A DNA stretch of 64,000 bases from Pseudoxanthomonas mexicana (GTDB lineage Bacteria; Pseudomonadota; Gammaproteobacteria; Xanthomonadales; Xanthomonadaceae). Of this stretch, positions 25,163 through 34,940 are shown one piece after another. Position numbers and translations under genes: made by a program. The notes beneath the pieces were generated by a model. The model did not search any database, was not told the DNA's origin, and worked only from the letters and a program-made list of their open reading frames with translations. The stretch spans positions 1 through 64,000 of the forward strand of contig NZ_LSIF01000025.1 of NCBI RefSeq assembly GCF_001556105.1. The letters are read 5' to 3'. The first letter of the stretch is position 1. Each line of letters begins with the position of its first letter.

Positions 25163-25787
25163 TCGCCTGCCCCTCCCACCATCGCTTTTCGGGGCCAAGC
25201 AGGAACACGGCAAAATGCAGGTGCGGAGCTTGGGGGCTGGCGTTTCCCGTCGAGCCTACATAGCCGATCACCTGCCCTCGCTTGATCTGCTGCTGCTCCA
25301 CCAGGTTTGGGGCATAAGACTGCAAGTGGGCGTAGTAGTACGCCACACGCCCGGAAGGCTCGAACTGATAGATCGTCAACCCGCCCCGCTCGCTGGTGAA
25401 CAACTTTTCGATATGGCCGGCCGCCACAGCCACCACAGGTGTGCCCGCAGGGGCCATGATGTCGATGGCATCGTGCGATCGACCCTCACTCCGGGCATCG
25501 GTGAACGTATCAGTCAGCCCTTCTGCTACGACACCCTGCACTGGCATCTGAAGGGAGTTGACGTCCCCCTCGGAGGATTGCGTTTCAGATTCGCGAGCCG
25601 CCAGTAGCGATCGATCCGGCACGAGGGCAGGTGACTTTGGCGCAGCAGGTAGCGTGGGTGAGATGGCTTCCCGTCCCGATTGGGCCGCTTCAACGGGCCG
25701 TCCGTGCGGCGTTGGCCTGATGCTCACGCCCGGCCACACAAGGACCGCGAGGATGATCAACACCACCAGGCCAAGCACGTACTTCAC
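25122..25787 (-). CDS. M23-family (LytM) metallopeptidase
   Basis: 221 residues from GTG 25787, two bases after the L,D-transpeptidase stop. An N-terminal membrane anchor or signal (MKYVLGLVVLIILAVLVWPG) is followed by a low-complexity linker and a peptidase M23 domain. Zinc ligands are visible as HDAIDI (H-x3-D) and HLHFAVF (H-x-H). FVGSTGN-like GYVGSTGNAS and YYAHLQ are typical of active LytM enzymes that cut peptidoglycan cross-bridges; the conserved metal ligands suggest it is catalytic rather than an activator. Co-transcribed with the preceding L,D-transpeptidase, giving a small cell-wall remodelling operon. Confidence 0.9.
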   Translation of the reverse strand: MKYVLGLVVLIILAVLVWPGVSIRPTPHGRPVEAAQSGREAISPTLPAAPKSPALVPDRSLLAARESETQSSEGDVNSLQMPVQGVVAEGLTDTFTDARSEGRSHDAIDIMAPAGTPVVAVAAGHIEKLFTSERGGLTIYQFEPSGRVAYYYAHLQSYAPNLVEQQQIKRGQVIGYVGSTGNASPQAPHLHFAVFLLGPEKRWWEGQAINPYPLLTNPRPY

Positions 25788-25789
25788 GG

Positions 25790-26746
25790 CTAGTCCTGCA
25801 TACGGACAGGGGTGGAAGGTGCAACAGCCGCAGCCACCCGCTTAACGTCCCAGTTGGTCAAACGCACGCAGCCGTGGGACTGGACTTTACCTATGCTAGC
25901 GGGCACCGGAGTACCATGCAGACCGTAATGCGGTTTGGAGAGGTCAATCCAATGCGTGCCCACGGGATTGTTAGGGCCCGCGGCAATCTTGGCCTTGGCA
26001 TGGGAAGGATCGGCGTCCCAGAACAACTCCGGGTTGTAGTGGAATGTCGGATTCACCGCGGTGCCGACGATCTTCCATTCCCCCAGCGGCAACGGATCCT
26101 TTTCGCTGCCCGAGGAGACGGGAAACTGGGCTAACACTTTGCCTCCGGCATCGACTAAGGCCAGCGTGGAATCGGACTTGTCGACCACCACTTTGGCCGC
26201 CTTTGGCAAGGGGGCGACGTCACCGACATTGGGAACCCATAGATTGGTACCTGCCTTGGAAAAATCCGCCCCAGGATTTAGCTGCTTGAGCAGCGCGGGC
26301 GCGACATGAAACCGCTCACCCAAGGCTTCTTCGATGGACTCGTATCCCAAGGCCAGCAGCTTGGATTGAGCCATCATGTCTTGGGGGACTTTGCCATAAG
26401 GGCCGCCCACGTCGTCTGCTGTCACCGTGTAACTGACCACCGCAGCGGGCGCGCCTTCGTTGAGCGCGGTCCAGGTCGCTTGGTCCAGTTCGCCGGTGAC
26501 AGGTAGACCTTGGGCCTGCTGATACCCTCGAAGCGCACGTGCTTGATTGGATCCGGCTTGACCGTCGATTTCCCCTGGCGAAAAGTTAGCGCGATCCAAC
26601 AGCACTTGGGCGCGCAGAAGCCCTGCCACGCCCGTGCTGGTGGCGCTGTTGTTTGCCATGTCCGCCATAGGACGGCTGGGCTCGGCGGCCATTGCAGAAA
26701 AGGACATGCCGATCAGGCATGCGGCTGATATTCGTAGAAGGACCAT
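25790..26746 (-). CDS. L,D-transpeptidase (YkuD) with peptidoglycan-binding domain
   Basis: 318 residues. A Sec signal peptide (MVLLRISAACLIGMSFSAMA, cleavage after AMA) leads to a PG_binding_1 domain (about 40-90, LDRANFSPGEIDGQAGSNQARALRGYQ). A YkuD catalytic domain follows, ending in SHGCVRLTNWD with the nucleophile Cys. It forms 3-3 cross-links or attaches proteins to peptidoglycan in the periplasm. GGAGTGAAGC precedes the ATG. The M23 peptidase gene follows directly. Confidence 0.93.
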   Translation of the reverse strand: MVLLRISAACLIGMSFSAMAAEPSRPMADMANNSATSTGVAGLLRAQVLLDRANFSPGEIDGQAGSNQARALRGYQQAQGLPVTGELDQATWTALNEGAPAAVVSYTVTADDVGGPYGKVPQDMMAQSKLLALGYESIEEALGERFHVAPALLKQLNPGADFSKAGTNLWVPNVGDVAPLPKAAKVVVDKSDSTLALVDAGGKVLAQFPVSSGSEKDPLPLGEWKIVGTAVNPTFHYNPELFWDADPSHAKAKIAAGPNNPVGTHWIDLSKPHYGLHGTPVPASIGKVQSHGCVRLTNWDVKRVAAAVAPSTPVRMQD

Positions 26747-26818
26747 GCTTCACTCCGGCTGGTTTTGGACATCGTCCGGTAGCCGGTGTCTAAGCCATGT
26801 CGAGAGCCCTTCGAGGGG

Positions 26819-29620
26819 TTAACTCCTCCCTTCCAGCACGTCCCGCACCCGCGTGGCCAACTCTTGCACGGTAAAGGGTTTGACGATCAGGTGAACGCCC
26901 GGGTCCAGCACCCCATTATGCACGACGGCATTTCGGCTATAGCCGGTGGTAAACAACACCTTCAGATGCGGCCACCTTCGGCAAGCCTCATCAGCCAGCT
27001 TGCGTCCATTCGTGACAGGCATGACCACGTCGGTGAACAGTAGGCTGACCCCCGGTTCGGTCTCCAGAATTTGCAGTGCGGCCGCTGCACTGTCCGCCTC
27101 CAGGACGTGGTAGCCAAGCGCAGTGAGCGCGTCCACGGAAAACTGCCTGACCGCCGGCTCATCCTCGACCACCAAGACAACTTCCTGACTTTCGCCACGC
27201 GGCAGCGGATTGGAAACCACCGACGTGCCGGCATCAGTACCTGCACCTTGCAGTCGCGGCAGATACACCTTGATCGTCGTGCCGCTGCCCAACTCGGAAT
27301 AGATCTTGACGTGCCCACCGCTCTGCTTGACGAAGCCGTACACCTGCGACAATCCAAGCCCAGTTCCCTGCCCCACCTCCTTGGTGGTGAAGAAGGGATC
27401 GAAGGCTTTCTCAATAACCTCGGCCGGCATGCCACTTCCGGTATCCGAAACACATATCAGCACGTACTGGCCTGCGTTAATGCCCGCGTGATCTGCCGCG
27501 TAGGTATGGTCGAGATAGCAGTTGGCGGTTTCGACCGTCAGGCGCCCACCCTCGGGCATGGCGTCACGGGCGTTGACGGCCAGATTGAGAATCACGTTCT
27601 CCAACTGATTGGGATCGGCTTTGGTGCGCCACAATCCGCCGGAGAGAACGGTTTCCAACTGCACACTACTGCCCAGCGCATGACTGATCAGGTCGGACAT
27701 GCCGGCCACCAACTTGTTGGCATCCAGCGACTCAGGACGCAGGGGCTGCTGACGGGAGAAGGCGAGCAGACGCTGGGTGAGCTGGGCTGCGCGTCGGGAA
27801 GCCTCCATTGCCATGTCTACATAGCGTTTCGCCCGTGCATCGTCAGGATTGATGCGATCACTCAGTAGATCCAGCGGTCCAATGATCGCGGCCAGCATAT
27901 TATTGAAATCATGCGCGATGCCCCCGGTCAGTTGCCCCACCGCCTCCATCTTCTGGCTCTGACGAAGGGCATCTTCCATCTTCGCCCGCTCGGCCACTTC
28001 CTCTTGGACGCGCGATTCAAGCTGGTTGTTGAGCTGGAGCAGCTGGGTCTCAATATCCTTCTTCGCCGTTATGTCGATCGCGACACCCACCACCCGCACA
28101 CACCGATCGCCTTCAAAGACGCCTCGGCCTTTGGCCGCCACCCAGCGGATAACGCGGTCTTCCTTACCTACGGTGCGGTACTCCACATCGTAGAGGGCGC
28201 GCTCGTCCGGATCGGCAGCGTTGGCAAATGCTTCCTCGATCTTTTCGCTGTCTTCAGGGTGCAGGCCGGCATAAAAGTCAGCCAGAGAAACCGGAGCGTC
28301 GGCGGAGATGCCGAACATCGCCTTGGTACGTGCCGGCCAGATGAGCACATCATGGACCAGATCCACGTCCCAGAAGCCGATTCCAGAGGCTTCGGTCGCC
28401 AAGCGCAGACGCTCTTCACTTTCGGCCAAAGCACTCTTTGTCGCGCGGCGCTCGCTTAGATCGAGCATGGCGCCGATCATGCGCAAGGCCGTGCCGCCGG
28501 GACCGCGTAATACGGTGCCCCGATCCAAGATGTCAGCGTAGGTACCGTCGGCGCGGGCGAAGCGATATTCAGCCGACCACGCTTCGCCCCCCTGCTCGAT
28601 CACCGCATGGATGCTGTCATCGATGCGCTGGCGATCCTGGGGATGGATGTGCTCTAGCCACCATTGAGCCGAACTCTCGTTGATCGGGTGGCCAAAGAGC
28701 GTGGTAATGGCCTCGTTCCAGATCACATGGCCATCAGCCATCTGCCAATCCCAGATGGCATCGTTGGTCGCACGAGCTGCCAGTCGATAACGCTCTTGAG
28801 TTTCCCGGTGCTGAGCCTCGGCAGTTTTCCGATCCGTGATATCCAGCGAAGCCCCGATCAGACCAACGACCTGACCTTGAGCATCCAGCAGCGGTGCTTT
28901 GGTCGAAAGCCAGAACGCACGACGACCATCGGGGAAGCTAACTTCTTCCTCCAATTGCTCGGCCAGGCCGGTGGACATGATCCGCTCATCGGCTCCCATG
29001 ACGGCAGCGGCTTGCTCGGGATCTTCCAATAACTCGGCATCGGTTTTTCCGATGTACTCGCCAGGTGGTTTGCCAATCAGTTCGGTGGTGCCGCGATTAC
29101 CTATAAGCAAGCGCCCTTGTCGATCCTTGGCATACACCACGCCGGGTACCGCTTCGACGAAGGTGTTCAGTAGACTCTCGGCGTGATCGCGCTCCTGCTG
29201 AAACCGCCGCTTTTCATCGATATCGATCAAGATCCCGGGAAAGCTGCTGGCTTTGCCTTGGCTATCAAGATTGATCCAACCCACCGCTTCCACCCAACGC
29301 CAATGGCCATTGGCGGTTTTGATGCGGTACTGGTGGCTGTAGCGACCACCGACTTGCATTGCCAGTGCAATGGCCGATTTCAACGCGTCCTGGTCATCCG
29401 GATGTACCGCCGCAATCAGATCGCTTAAGTTCACTGTCCCCTGCGGCGGTTCGTGGGGTAGACCGAAAGCTAGTGCCAAGGCCGCATCGACTGTCACTTG
29501 ATCGGTCTTGACGTCCCATTGCCACGTCCCTAACACCGCGCCAGCCGCCAAGGCCATTTTGCCGCGCTCGTTTTCCATGCGGTCTGCGGCCGCATCCATC
29601 GCAGAGGCTGAGGTCATCAT
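26819..29620 (-). CDS. Multi-PAS hybrid sensor histidine kinase with C-terminal receiver
   Basis: 933 residues, no membrane segment, so probably cytosolic. Four PAS/PAC domains run from about 20 to 520 (repeated WRWVEAVG, RIKTANG, EYRFARADGTY, EYRTVGKEDRVIRWVAAKGRG). These are followed by a coiled coil, HisKA with LTGGIAHDFNNMLAAI, a HATPase domain (NLAVNARDAMPEGG, DTGSGM, GTGLGLSQVYGF) and a receiver with Asp in LLFTDVVMP and Lys in IVKPF. Same subfamily as the kinase at 59368, which shares the AHDFNN motif. It lacks an adjacent regulator on this strand and may phosphorylate its own receiver. The 160 bases upstream to the GMC gene hold no other gene. Confidence 0.9.
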   Translation of the reverse strand: MMTSASAMDAAADRMENERGKMALAAGAVLGTWQWDVKTDQVTVDAALALAFGLPHEPPQGTVNLSDLIAAVHPDDQDALKSAIALAMQVGGRYSHQYRIKTANGHWRWVEAVGWINLDSQGKASSFPGILIDIDEKRRFQQERDHAESLLNTFVEAVPGVVYAKDRQGRLLIGNRGTTELIGKPPGEYIGKTDAELLEDPEQAAAVMGADERIMSTGLAEQLEEEVSFPDGRRAFWLSTKAPLLDAQGQVVGLIGASLDITDRKTAEAQHRETQERYRLAARATNDAIWDWQMADGHVIWNEAITTLFGHPINESSAQWWLEHIHPQDRQRIDDSIHAVIEQGGEAWSAEYRFARADGTYADILDRGTVLRGPGGTALRMIGAMLDLSERRATKSALAESEERLRLATEASGIGFWDVDLVHDVLIWPARTKAMFGISADAPVSLADFYAGLHPEDSEKIEEAFANAADPDERALYDVEYRTVGKEDRVIRWVAAKGRGVFEGDRCVRVVGVAIDITAKKDIETQLLQLNNQLESRVQEEVAERAKMEDALRQSQKMEAVGQLTGGIAHDFNNMLAAIIGPLDLLSDRINPDDARAKRYVDMAMEASRRAAQLTQRLLAFSRQQPLRPESLDANKLVAGMSDLISHALGSSVQLETVLSGGLWRTKADPNQLENVILNLAVNARDAMPEGGRLTVETANCYLDHTYAADHAGINAGQYVLICVSDTGSGMPAEVIEKAFDPFFTTKEVGQGTGLGLSQVYGFVKQSGGHVKIYSELGSGTTIKVYLPRLQGAGTDAGTSVVSNPLPRGESQEVVLVVEDEPAVRQFSVDALTALGYHVLEADSAAAALQILETEPGVSLLFTDVVMPVTNGRKLADEACRRWPHLKVLFTTGYSRNAVVHNGVLDPGVHLIVKPFTVQELATRVRDVLEGRS

Positions 29621-29781
29621 CTAAGTTTGATCCACGAAAGTTACGTTCACACGCGTTCTTCCGAGGCTGTAAGCCTGGAGACCGATATCGCGTTGACGGA
29701 CCTAGTCTATCCGAGGACGACCGCAGACGATCGGCCACAGGCGGCGCCCGGGCCTAGCATCCTGAGAGTGGTCCACGGAGC

Positions 29782-31428
29782 CTAGAGCAAAGCATGAAGA
29801 TGGTCAGACAACCGCAATGCCATGGCCACCAGCGTGAAGGTAGGAAAGGCCCAGCCACCTGTGGGAAACACCGAGCTGCCGGCGATATGCACGTTGTCTA
29901 ATCCGTAGACGCGTGCCTGCACGTCGACTACCCCTTCGTTGGGGGAGCGGGCCATGCGGGTGGTCCCCATATGATGCGCGGTCCCGTAAAGGGCGGCCGG
30001 TTCGCTCCTTGCTTCCGACAGCCACGGCGCGATCTGGAACTGGCCTTCACTGGCCTTAGCGAGTGCATCGCCAAAGAGGGTGGCTGCGCAGCGATACGTG
30101 TGCCAATCCAGCGGCGTCAGGCGCCAGTCCAGCTCCACGCGCCGCTGCCCCATCGCATCCAGCTCCTGGCTTAAGCGCACGCGGCTATCCGGGTTGGGCG
30201 CTTGCTCGAAGTATCCGACGACATCCACGCGCTCGGTCGCCACCGGATAGCGGCCATGACGCTTGCGTTGCCACGCGCGCATCACATGGGTGGGATGCCG
30301 TGCCACAGTGGCAAGCGCGTTGACTTGCGCACGCAGCGACAGGGAGGGACGTGTGTCAGACACGGTTGGCTGCGCCGATGCTAATGGTCCGTGGATGGCC
30401 ATCGATTCATCGTGGGAGGGTGCGCGCAAGGCACGCCGGAAGTTGCGCAACGCCTGCAAACCCGCAGGCACCGGCCCTTCCACGGCAAACGGCCGTACGC
30501 GCGCATTGAGTAGGCGATACGACCTCAAGGCGCGTTCTGACAAGCAGAGTTCGGGAAAGCACGGCCTTGCACCCTTGCCGCCCGTTCGATCATAGGGCCG
30601 CGTTATCGACTCGGGACTTGGTGTGTGCAAAACGCCCCACCGGCACGAGGGATGCTCCATGAAGTAGCGGCCGACCAGATCCCTCTCATTACCTAAGCCG
30701 TGGGGTGCCACCGTGTTGGACAACAGCAGCAAGCGCGCGTTTTCAACTCCTCCCCCAGCCAACACGAAATACTTGGCGGCCACTGTGCACGTCTGGCCCG
30801 AGGGCACGCGCACCGTGAGCGTATCTACGTGATCCGCGGCGGAGCTGGCATCCAAACACAGCGCGTGGGTATGCAGCAGCATCTGGAGATTGGAGGCCCG
30901 CGCTAGTTGGCCACCAAACACTTCACCGAAGTACGTCGGACTGCGTACAAAATGAAGGTGCTGCAGATCTCCATTACCCAAGCTGGCGCAGGCCAAATCC
31001 TCGCCCGAGGCGAAGGAGCCCTCGCGCAAGTGGTGGGGATCGATGCCAAAGACTTCGCACGCTTGCAAATAATGCGGACGTAGCTGATCAAAACTTAATG
31101 GCCAGCCGCTATGCGGCACCCAGTCCCGGGTTGCGAAATCTGCTCCGCCCATCGGTATACAACCCCCGCCCCACACATGGCTGGTGCCCCCCAAGGCGCT
31201 CACGCGGCTTCGCAGCAGGTCCACACCGGCTTGGCCTATCGATATGTCCTCGCGCTCGGCCTGGCCGGTGAACTCAGGACGAGACCCACCGGCTTCGACC
31301 AGGCATACACGAACATGAGTACCGAGCCATCGACGCGCCATGCTGATCCCAGCAGGTCCGGCCCCTACGATGCACACGTCGGCCTCGATGTTCGTGGGCA
31401 CCGTCCCCGTCCGGGCATCCAAGATCAT
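29782..31428 (-). CDS. GMC-family flavin oxidoreductase
   Basis: About 548 residues from ATG 31428 (MILDARTG); ATG at 31470 would add 14 residues. The N-terminal Rossmann FAD motif is ADVCIVGAGPAGISMARRWL. Mid-protein features include GGTSHVWGGGCIPM and the FAD-binding LAGGGVENARLLLLSN. The C-terminal GMC domain has GTAHHMGTTRMARSPNEGVVD (active-site His) and NVHIAGSSVFPTGGWAFPTFT. It oxidises alcohols or sugars; the substrate cannot be told. No Tat signal or cytochrome partner is visible. The downstream gene is the multi-PAS kinase on the same strand. Confidence 0.88.
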   Translation of the reverse strand: MILDARTGTVPTNIEADVCIVGAGPAGISMARRWLGTHVRVCLVEAGGSRPEFTGQAEREDISIGQAGVDLLRSRVSALGGTSHVWGGGCIPMGGADFATRDWVPHSGWPLSFDQLRPHYLQACEVFGIDPHHLREGSFASGEDLACASLGNGDLQHLHFVRSPTYFGEVFGGQLARASNLQMLLHTHALCLDASSAADHVDTLTVRVPSGQTCTVAAKYFVLAGGGVENARLLLLSNTVAPHGLGNERDLVGRYFMEHPSCRWGVLHTPSPESITRPYDRTGGKGARPCFPELCLSERALRSYRLLNARVRPFAVEGPVPAGLQALRNFRRALRAPSHDESMAIHGPLASAQPTVSDTRPSLSLRAQVNALATVARHPTHVMRAWQRKRHGRYPVATERVDVVGYFEQAPNPDSRVRLSQELDAMGQRRVELDWRLTPLDWHTYRCAATLFGDALAKASEGQFQIAPWLSEARSEPAALYGTAHHMGTTRMARSPNEGVVDVQARVYGLDNVHIAGSSVFPTGGWAFPTFTLVAMALRLSDHLHALL

Positions 31429-31514
31429 GCGTATCGTTCCGATCGCAGTGAGCCGGCAACGCAGTAGCACGTAGAAGCAGGGATCCCCGCCATAGCGCCC
31501 TCAGGAAAGGTCAC

Positions 31515-31820
31515 CTATTTCTTCACTGACGTGTGCGACAGACCTGAACGGCCAGCAGTGCCCGCCGTACTCAGGTAGGCCGTTTTTGCCCCCACCGCAG
31601 CAGGGCGCGTGGACGCACCGTAAGTGAAGTCCACATCCAATCTTCGCGCCAGTGCGGCTAACCGCCTGACGATGCCCGATCGTGCTCCCATGGGCGCCTT
31701 GGCATAGACCGATTGCCATAACGCGGAAACGAACGCAGTCGGATCGCCGATATCGGCGCCTCCGCGAACCAGATTTTCCGCATCTGCCAAGCGGTCTTCG
31801 ATTTGCTGGGCACTCATCAT
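31515..31820 (-). CDS. Small hypothetical protein (101 aa)
   Basis: From ATG 31820 (MMSAQQIEDRLADAENLVRGG). Helical, with Asp/Ala-rich N-terminal and Arg-rich middle (GIVRRLAALARRLDVDF) followed by an Ala/Thr/Ser-rich tail. Unrecognised. It sits downstream of another small gene on the same strand and upstream of the GMC gene. Confidence 0.45.
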   Translation of the reverse strand: MMSAQQIEDRLADAENLVRGGADIGDPTAFVSALWQSVYAKAPMGARSGIVRRLAALARRLDVDFTYGASTRPAAVGAKTAYLSTAGTAGRSGLSHTSVKK

Positions 31821-31905
31821 GGCTGCGCACGCTATGCCCGCAGACGTGAATGCGTTGTATGGGCGCCGCGTAGCACCCCCAGGTGAGTCCGTCACAGCTG
31901 CTGCA

Positions 31906-32238
31906 TCAAGGCAACTGCTCAAACCAAAAAGCGTAAGGCGTATTCTTGACGAGATAGCGGTTGTAGTCCTTGGCCACGTCGGTCCACCAGACGGGCCCCC
32001 GCTCCCCCAGCGCCACCTTGGCCGCTTGCACGCCGGCCCGAGCGCTCGCCAATGCGGAGGAATCACCGCTGCGCTGAGCGGCCTTGACAGCGCGGCGCGC
32101 CTGCATCAATGCATCGGTCAGTCGCTGTCGCACTGGCATTGCCAGCACCGGTTTCGTTGCGCGCCAGAGTCGCTGGCCAATGATGATGTATCGCCCGTCA
32201 GGGGTGTGAAGTGGATGGGATGGGGCTGGATGATTCAC
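31906..32238 (-). CDS. Conserved hypothetical protein with DGRYI-RLWR and GPVWWTD motifs (110 aa)
   Basis: Likely start GTG 32238 (GGAAA nine bases upstream); an ATG at 32364 would overlap the divergent phosphatase gene. The pattern HTPDGRYIIIGQRLWRATKPVL, a basic helical linker (LMQARRAVKAAQRSGDS) and ALGERGPVWWTDVAKDYNRYLV followed by NTPYAFWFEQLP is a family I recognise from many proteobacterial accessory regions. It has no assigned function. Soluble, cytosolic. Divergent from the histidine phosphatase. Confidence 0.7.
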   Translation of the reverse strand: MNHPAPSHPLHTPDGRYIIIGQRLWRATKPVLAMPVRQRLTDALMQARRAVKAAQRSGDSSALASARAGVQAAKVALGERGPVWWTDVAKDYNRYLVKNTPYAFWFEQLP

Positions 32239-32346
32239 CGTCGCGATTTCCAGAACATATCGACTGCCACAGCCTATCTCGGCGCCCCATGCGCAGCTCG
32301 TTAACAAGCCGCTCGCTAAGGTTCTGGCTACTGCAGGAGGAGCCGG

Positions 32347-33111
32347 ATGCCGCGACTTCAACATACCGATTGGCCTGAGCGGCTATGGATCGTCCGTCAT
32401 GGACAAAGCGCGGGCAACGTGGCACGCGATGCGGCCGAGCTCAGCGGTGCCAGCCTCATCGATCTTGAGCATCGTGATGCCGACACGCCGTTATCTGCGC
32501 TGGGTGAACGCCAGGCACAAGCGCTTGCCGATTGGTTTAACACGCTCAATCTTAGCCAACGCCCCACCCACTTCATGAGCTCGCCCTTCGTTCGGGCGCG
32601 TCAGACGTGCGAGGCGGTAGCTCAAGCGCTGAAGGCAGACGTGGACGATATCCATGTCGATGAGCGACTGCGGGAAAAAGAGTTCGGGATCTTGGATCGA
32701 TATACGGTCCAAGGCATCCGGCAGCAGTTCCCAGCCTTGGCTGAACAACGTGCCTTGGTGGGCAAGTTCTATTTTCGGCCCCCGGGTGGCGAAAGTTGGT
32801 GCGATGTCATCCTGCGCCTGCGTAGCGTGGTGGAGGTGTTGCGCCGGGATCACGTGGGCGAGCGGGTGGTGATCGTCGCTCACCAAGTGATCGTGAATTG
32901 CTTTCGCTATCTGCTTGAGTGCCTGGATGAGAAAGCCATTCTGGACATCGACAAACTGGCGGACGTACCGAACTGCTCTGTCACCGAGTACGGGTTTGGC
33001 TCTGACGATGAGCAACGTTTCGGGCTGATTCGGGCCAACTACGTTCCGGATCAGTTGGCGGCCACCGCTGAGGTCACCGTGGCTGCCGACACACCGGCAG
33101 GACCCAAATGA
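32347..33111 (+). CDS. Histidine phosphatase superfamily protein
   Basis: 254 residues; strong GGAGGAG just before ATG 32347. The phosphoglycerate-mutase-like signature LWIVRHGQSAGN carries the nucleophile His and first Arg. SSPFVRARQTCEA gives the second Arg, EKEFGILD the acid, and VIVAHQVIVNCF the second His (AHQ). It should be a cytosolic phosphatase with unknown substrate. The stop overlaps the start of the NAD(P)HX dehydratase gene by 4 bases, suggesting related roles, perhaps metabolite repair or nucleotide turnover. Confidence 0.88.
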   Translation: MPRLQHTDWPERLWIVRHGQSAGNVARDAAELSGASLIDLEHRDADTPLSALGERQAQALADWFNTLNLSQRPTHFMSSPFVRARQTCEAVAQALKADVDDIHVDERLREKEFGILDRYTVQGIRQQFPALAEQRALVGKFYFRPPGGESWCDVILRLRSVVEVLRRDHVGERVVIVAHQVIVNCFRYLLECLDEKAILDIDKLADVPNCSVTEYGFGSDDEQRFGLIRANYVPDQLAATAEVTVAADTPAGPK

Positions 33112-33992
33112 GCGCAGGCATCGCCACTGAGACCGATCAGGCGTTGCTCCAGACGTGGCCCCTACCCTCTCCTGAAGGCAGTCAAAGCAAAGAGGACCGC
33201 GGTCGCGTGCTGGTTATTGCCGGATCCCTGCACGTGCCCGGCGCTGCGTTGCTGTCGGGTGAGGCCGCCTTGCGTGCCGGCGCCGGCAAGTTGGCCGTTG
33301 GCGTGCCCCAAGACATCGCATTGCCGGTAGGGCTGGCGCTGCCAGAAGCAAAAGTACTGCCGCTTCCTAAAACGGCGGCTGGCTCCAGCACCAGCAGCAG
33401 CGCGCTGGAGCACACGGCGGCGCGAGCCGATGGGGTCCTGCTGGGTCCCGGCATGGAGGACACGCAGTCACTGCGCTCGATGGTGAAGCGACTGAGCCCG
33501 ATCCTGGACTGCCCGTTGGTCGCTGATGCCGGCGCAATCGCCGGCTTCCATCAGCCGCATGCCCTGCGCCACTGTCCTATCCTGACCCCGCATGCCGGGG
33601 AGATGGCTTCCTTGCTCGATGTCGACATTGAGCAGGTCCATACTCGCGGCGCCGAGATCGCACTCCAAGTCGCTGCAAACCTCAATGTGCTGGTAGTGCT
33701 CAAGGGGCCCGTCACGTGGATTGCGGCCGCTGACGGTCGCTTGTGGGTGCACCGGGGAGGTTGCACGGGGCTGGGAACCTCGGGCTCGGGGGATGTACTG
33801 GCCGGCCTGATCGTTGGATTGATTGCTCGAGGTGCCTCGGTCGAACAAGCCAGTGCCTGGGGCGTGTGGCTTCATGGACGAGCTGGTGAGCTCCTGAGTT
33901 CTGAAATCGGTAGCGTGGGGTTCCTGGCGCGTGAATTGGCCGCATGGGTTCCCAAGCTGTTGGACGAAGTCGCAGGTGCCGACGCTCATTGA
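33108..33992 (+). CDS. nnrD: ADP-dependent NAD(P)H-hydrate dehydratase
   Basis: 294 residues, the ribokinase-like C-terminal YjeF domain without the epimerase domain. Visible motifs are GRVLVIAGSLHVPGAALLSGEAALRAGAG, LLGPGME, LTPHAGEMASLL and, near the end, GLGTSGSGDVLAGLIVGLIARG (catalytic Asp). It repairs damaged hydrated NAD(P)H. The fused epimerase of E. coli YjeF is missing, so repair of the R epimer relies on spontaneous epimerisation or another gene. Coupled to the histidine phosphatase. Confidence 0.9.
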   Translation: MSAGIATETDQALLQTWPLPSPEGSQSKEDRGRVLVIAGSLHVPGAALLSGEAALRAGAGKLAVGVPQDIALPVGLALPEAKVLPLPKTAAGSSTSSSALEHTAARADGVLLGPGMEDTQSLRSMVKRLSPILDCPLVADAGAIAGFHQPHALRHCPILTPHAGEMASLLDVDIEQVHTRGAEIALQVAANLNVLVVLKGPVTWIAAADGRLWVHRGGCTGLGTSGSGDVLAGLIVGLIARGASVEQASAWGVWLHGRAGELLSSEIGSVGFLARELAAWVPKLLDEVAGADAH

Positions 33993-34062
33993 GCCCGCTG
34001 TCTTCACGATGTGTTGACAGCCCCTTCGGCATTTTCACCAAACTGAATAGTGAAGGTGAGCT

Positions 34063-34806
34063 ATGCCAAGTTCCGGGGTCGTTTTGTTGGTGGAAGACAA
34101 TCGCGCACTGGTCCAAACCGTGGGCGGCTACCTCGAGTCGCGGTCCTTTGACGTGGATTACGCCATGGACGGATTGGAGGGTTACCGCCTGGCCAGTGAG
34201 AACCGGTACGACGCCATCGTGCTGGACGGTAACTTGCCGCGGATGGATGGCCTGGAAGTGGTCAAACGCCTGCGAGAAATCGATCGCATGGGCACCCCCA
34301 TCATCATGGTGACCGCTCGGGACACGTTGGAAGACAAGATTGCAGGGCTGGAACAAGGGGTCGACGACTACCTGACCAAGCCATTCTCCGCCCAGGAGTT
34401 GGAGGCGCGATTAAAGGCCGTGATCCGGCGCAACCGCAAGGAACTGTGCGGCCAGGTGCTGCAGGTGGCGGACCTGACCCTGGATCCGATGAGTCAACAG
34501 GTGCGCCGCGCGGGCAAACCGATCGCCATCGCGTCTGTAGGCATGAAGCTGTTGCAGATCCTGATGCGCGAATCACCGCGTGTGGTCAGCCGGCGAGAAA
34601 TCGAACGCGAGATCTGGGGGGATGAGCTGCCCGATTCGGATGTGCTTCGCAGCCATCTCTACAACCTGCGCCGTGCCATCGACCGGGACTTCAGTCCGGC
34701 GCTGTTGCAAACGGTCAAGCAGGCTGGCTACCGACTGGCGGATCTGGACGGTCCTGATCAAGACAATGACGAGGTATCTGAAGCCAGGACTGCCACCAGC
34801 GCATAG
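34063..34806 (+). CDS. OmpR/PhoB-family response regulator
   Basis: 247 residues. The receiver domain (VLLVEDNRALVQTV, Asp in VLDGNLPRMDG, Thr in MVTARDTLED, Lys in YLTKPFSAQE) is followed by a winged-helix DNA-binding domain (LLQILMRESPRVVSRREIEREIWGDELPDSDVLRSHLYNLRRAID). The acceptor is in VLDGNLP, where Asp is retained. AAGGTGAGCT precedes ATG 34063. No histidine kinase gene is adjacent, possibly because the mercury transposon inserted just downstream, in the region where a kinase gene would be expected. Confidence 0.92.
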   Translation: MPSSGVVLLVEDNRALVQTVGGYLESRSFDVDYAMDGLEGYRLASENRYDAIVLDGNLPRMDGLEVVKRLREIDRMGTPIIMVTARDTLEDKIAGLEQGVDDYLTKPFSAQELEARLKAVIRRNRKELCGQVLQVADLTLDPMSQQVRRAGKPIAIASVGMKLLQILMRESPRVVSRREIEREIWGDELPDSDVLRSHLYNLRRAIDRDFSPALLQTVKQAGYRLADLDGPDQDNDEVSEARTATSA

Positions 34807-34940
34807 TCGGGCTCCATTCTCCCACTCGCTTCCGCCAGGCGGCCTCAGTACGCCGGTCGCCCCTTAAGTTGACCCCCCGATATTCGGGCCTGGGCTCGCG
34901 GAACAAATCTTGCATCGCAGAAGCGACGCCAGCGCCTCGT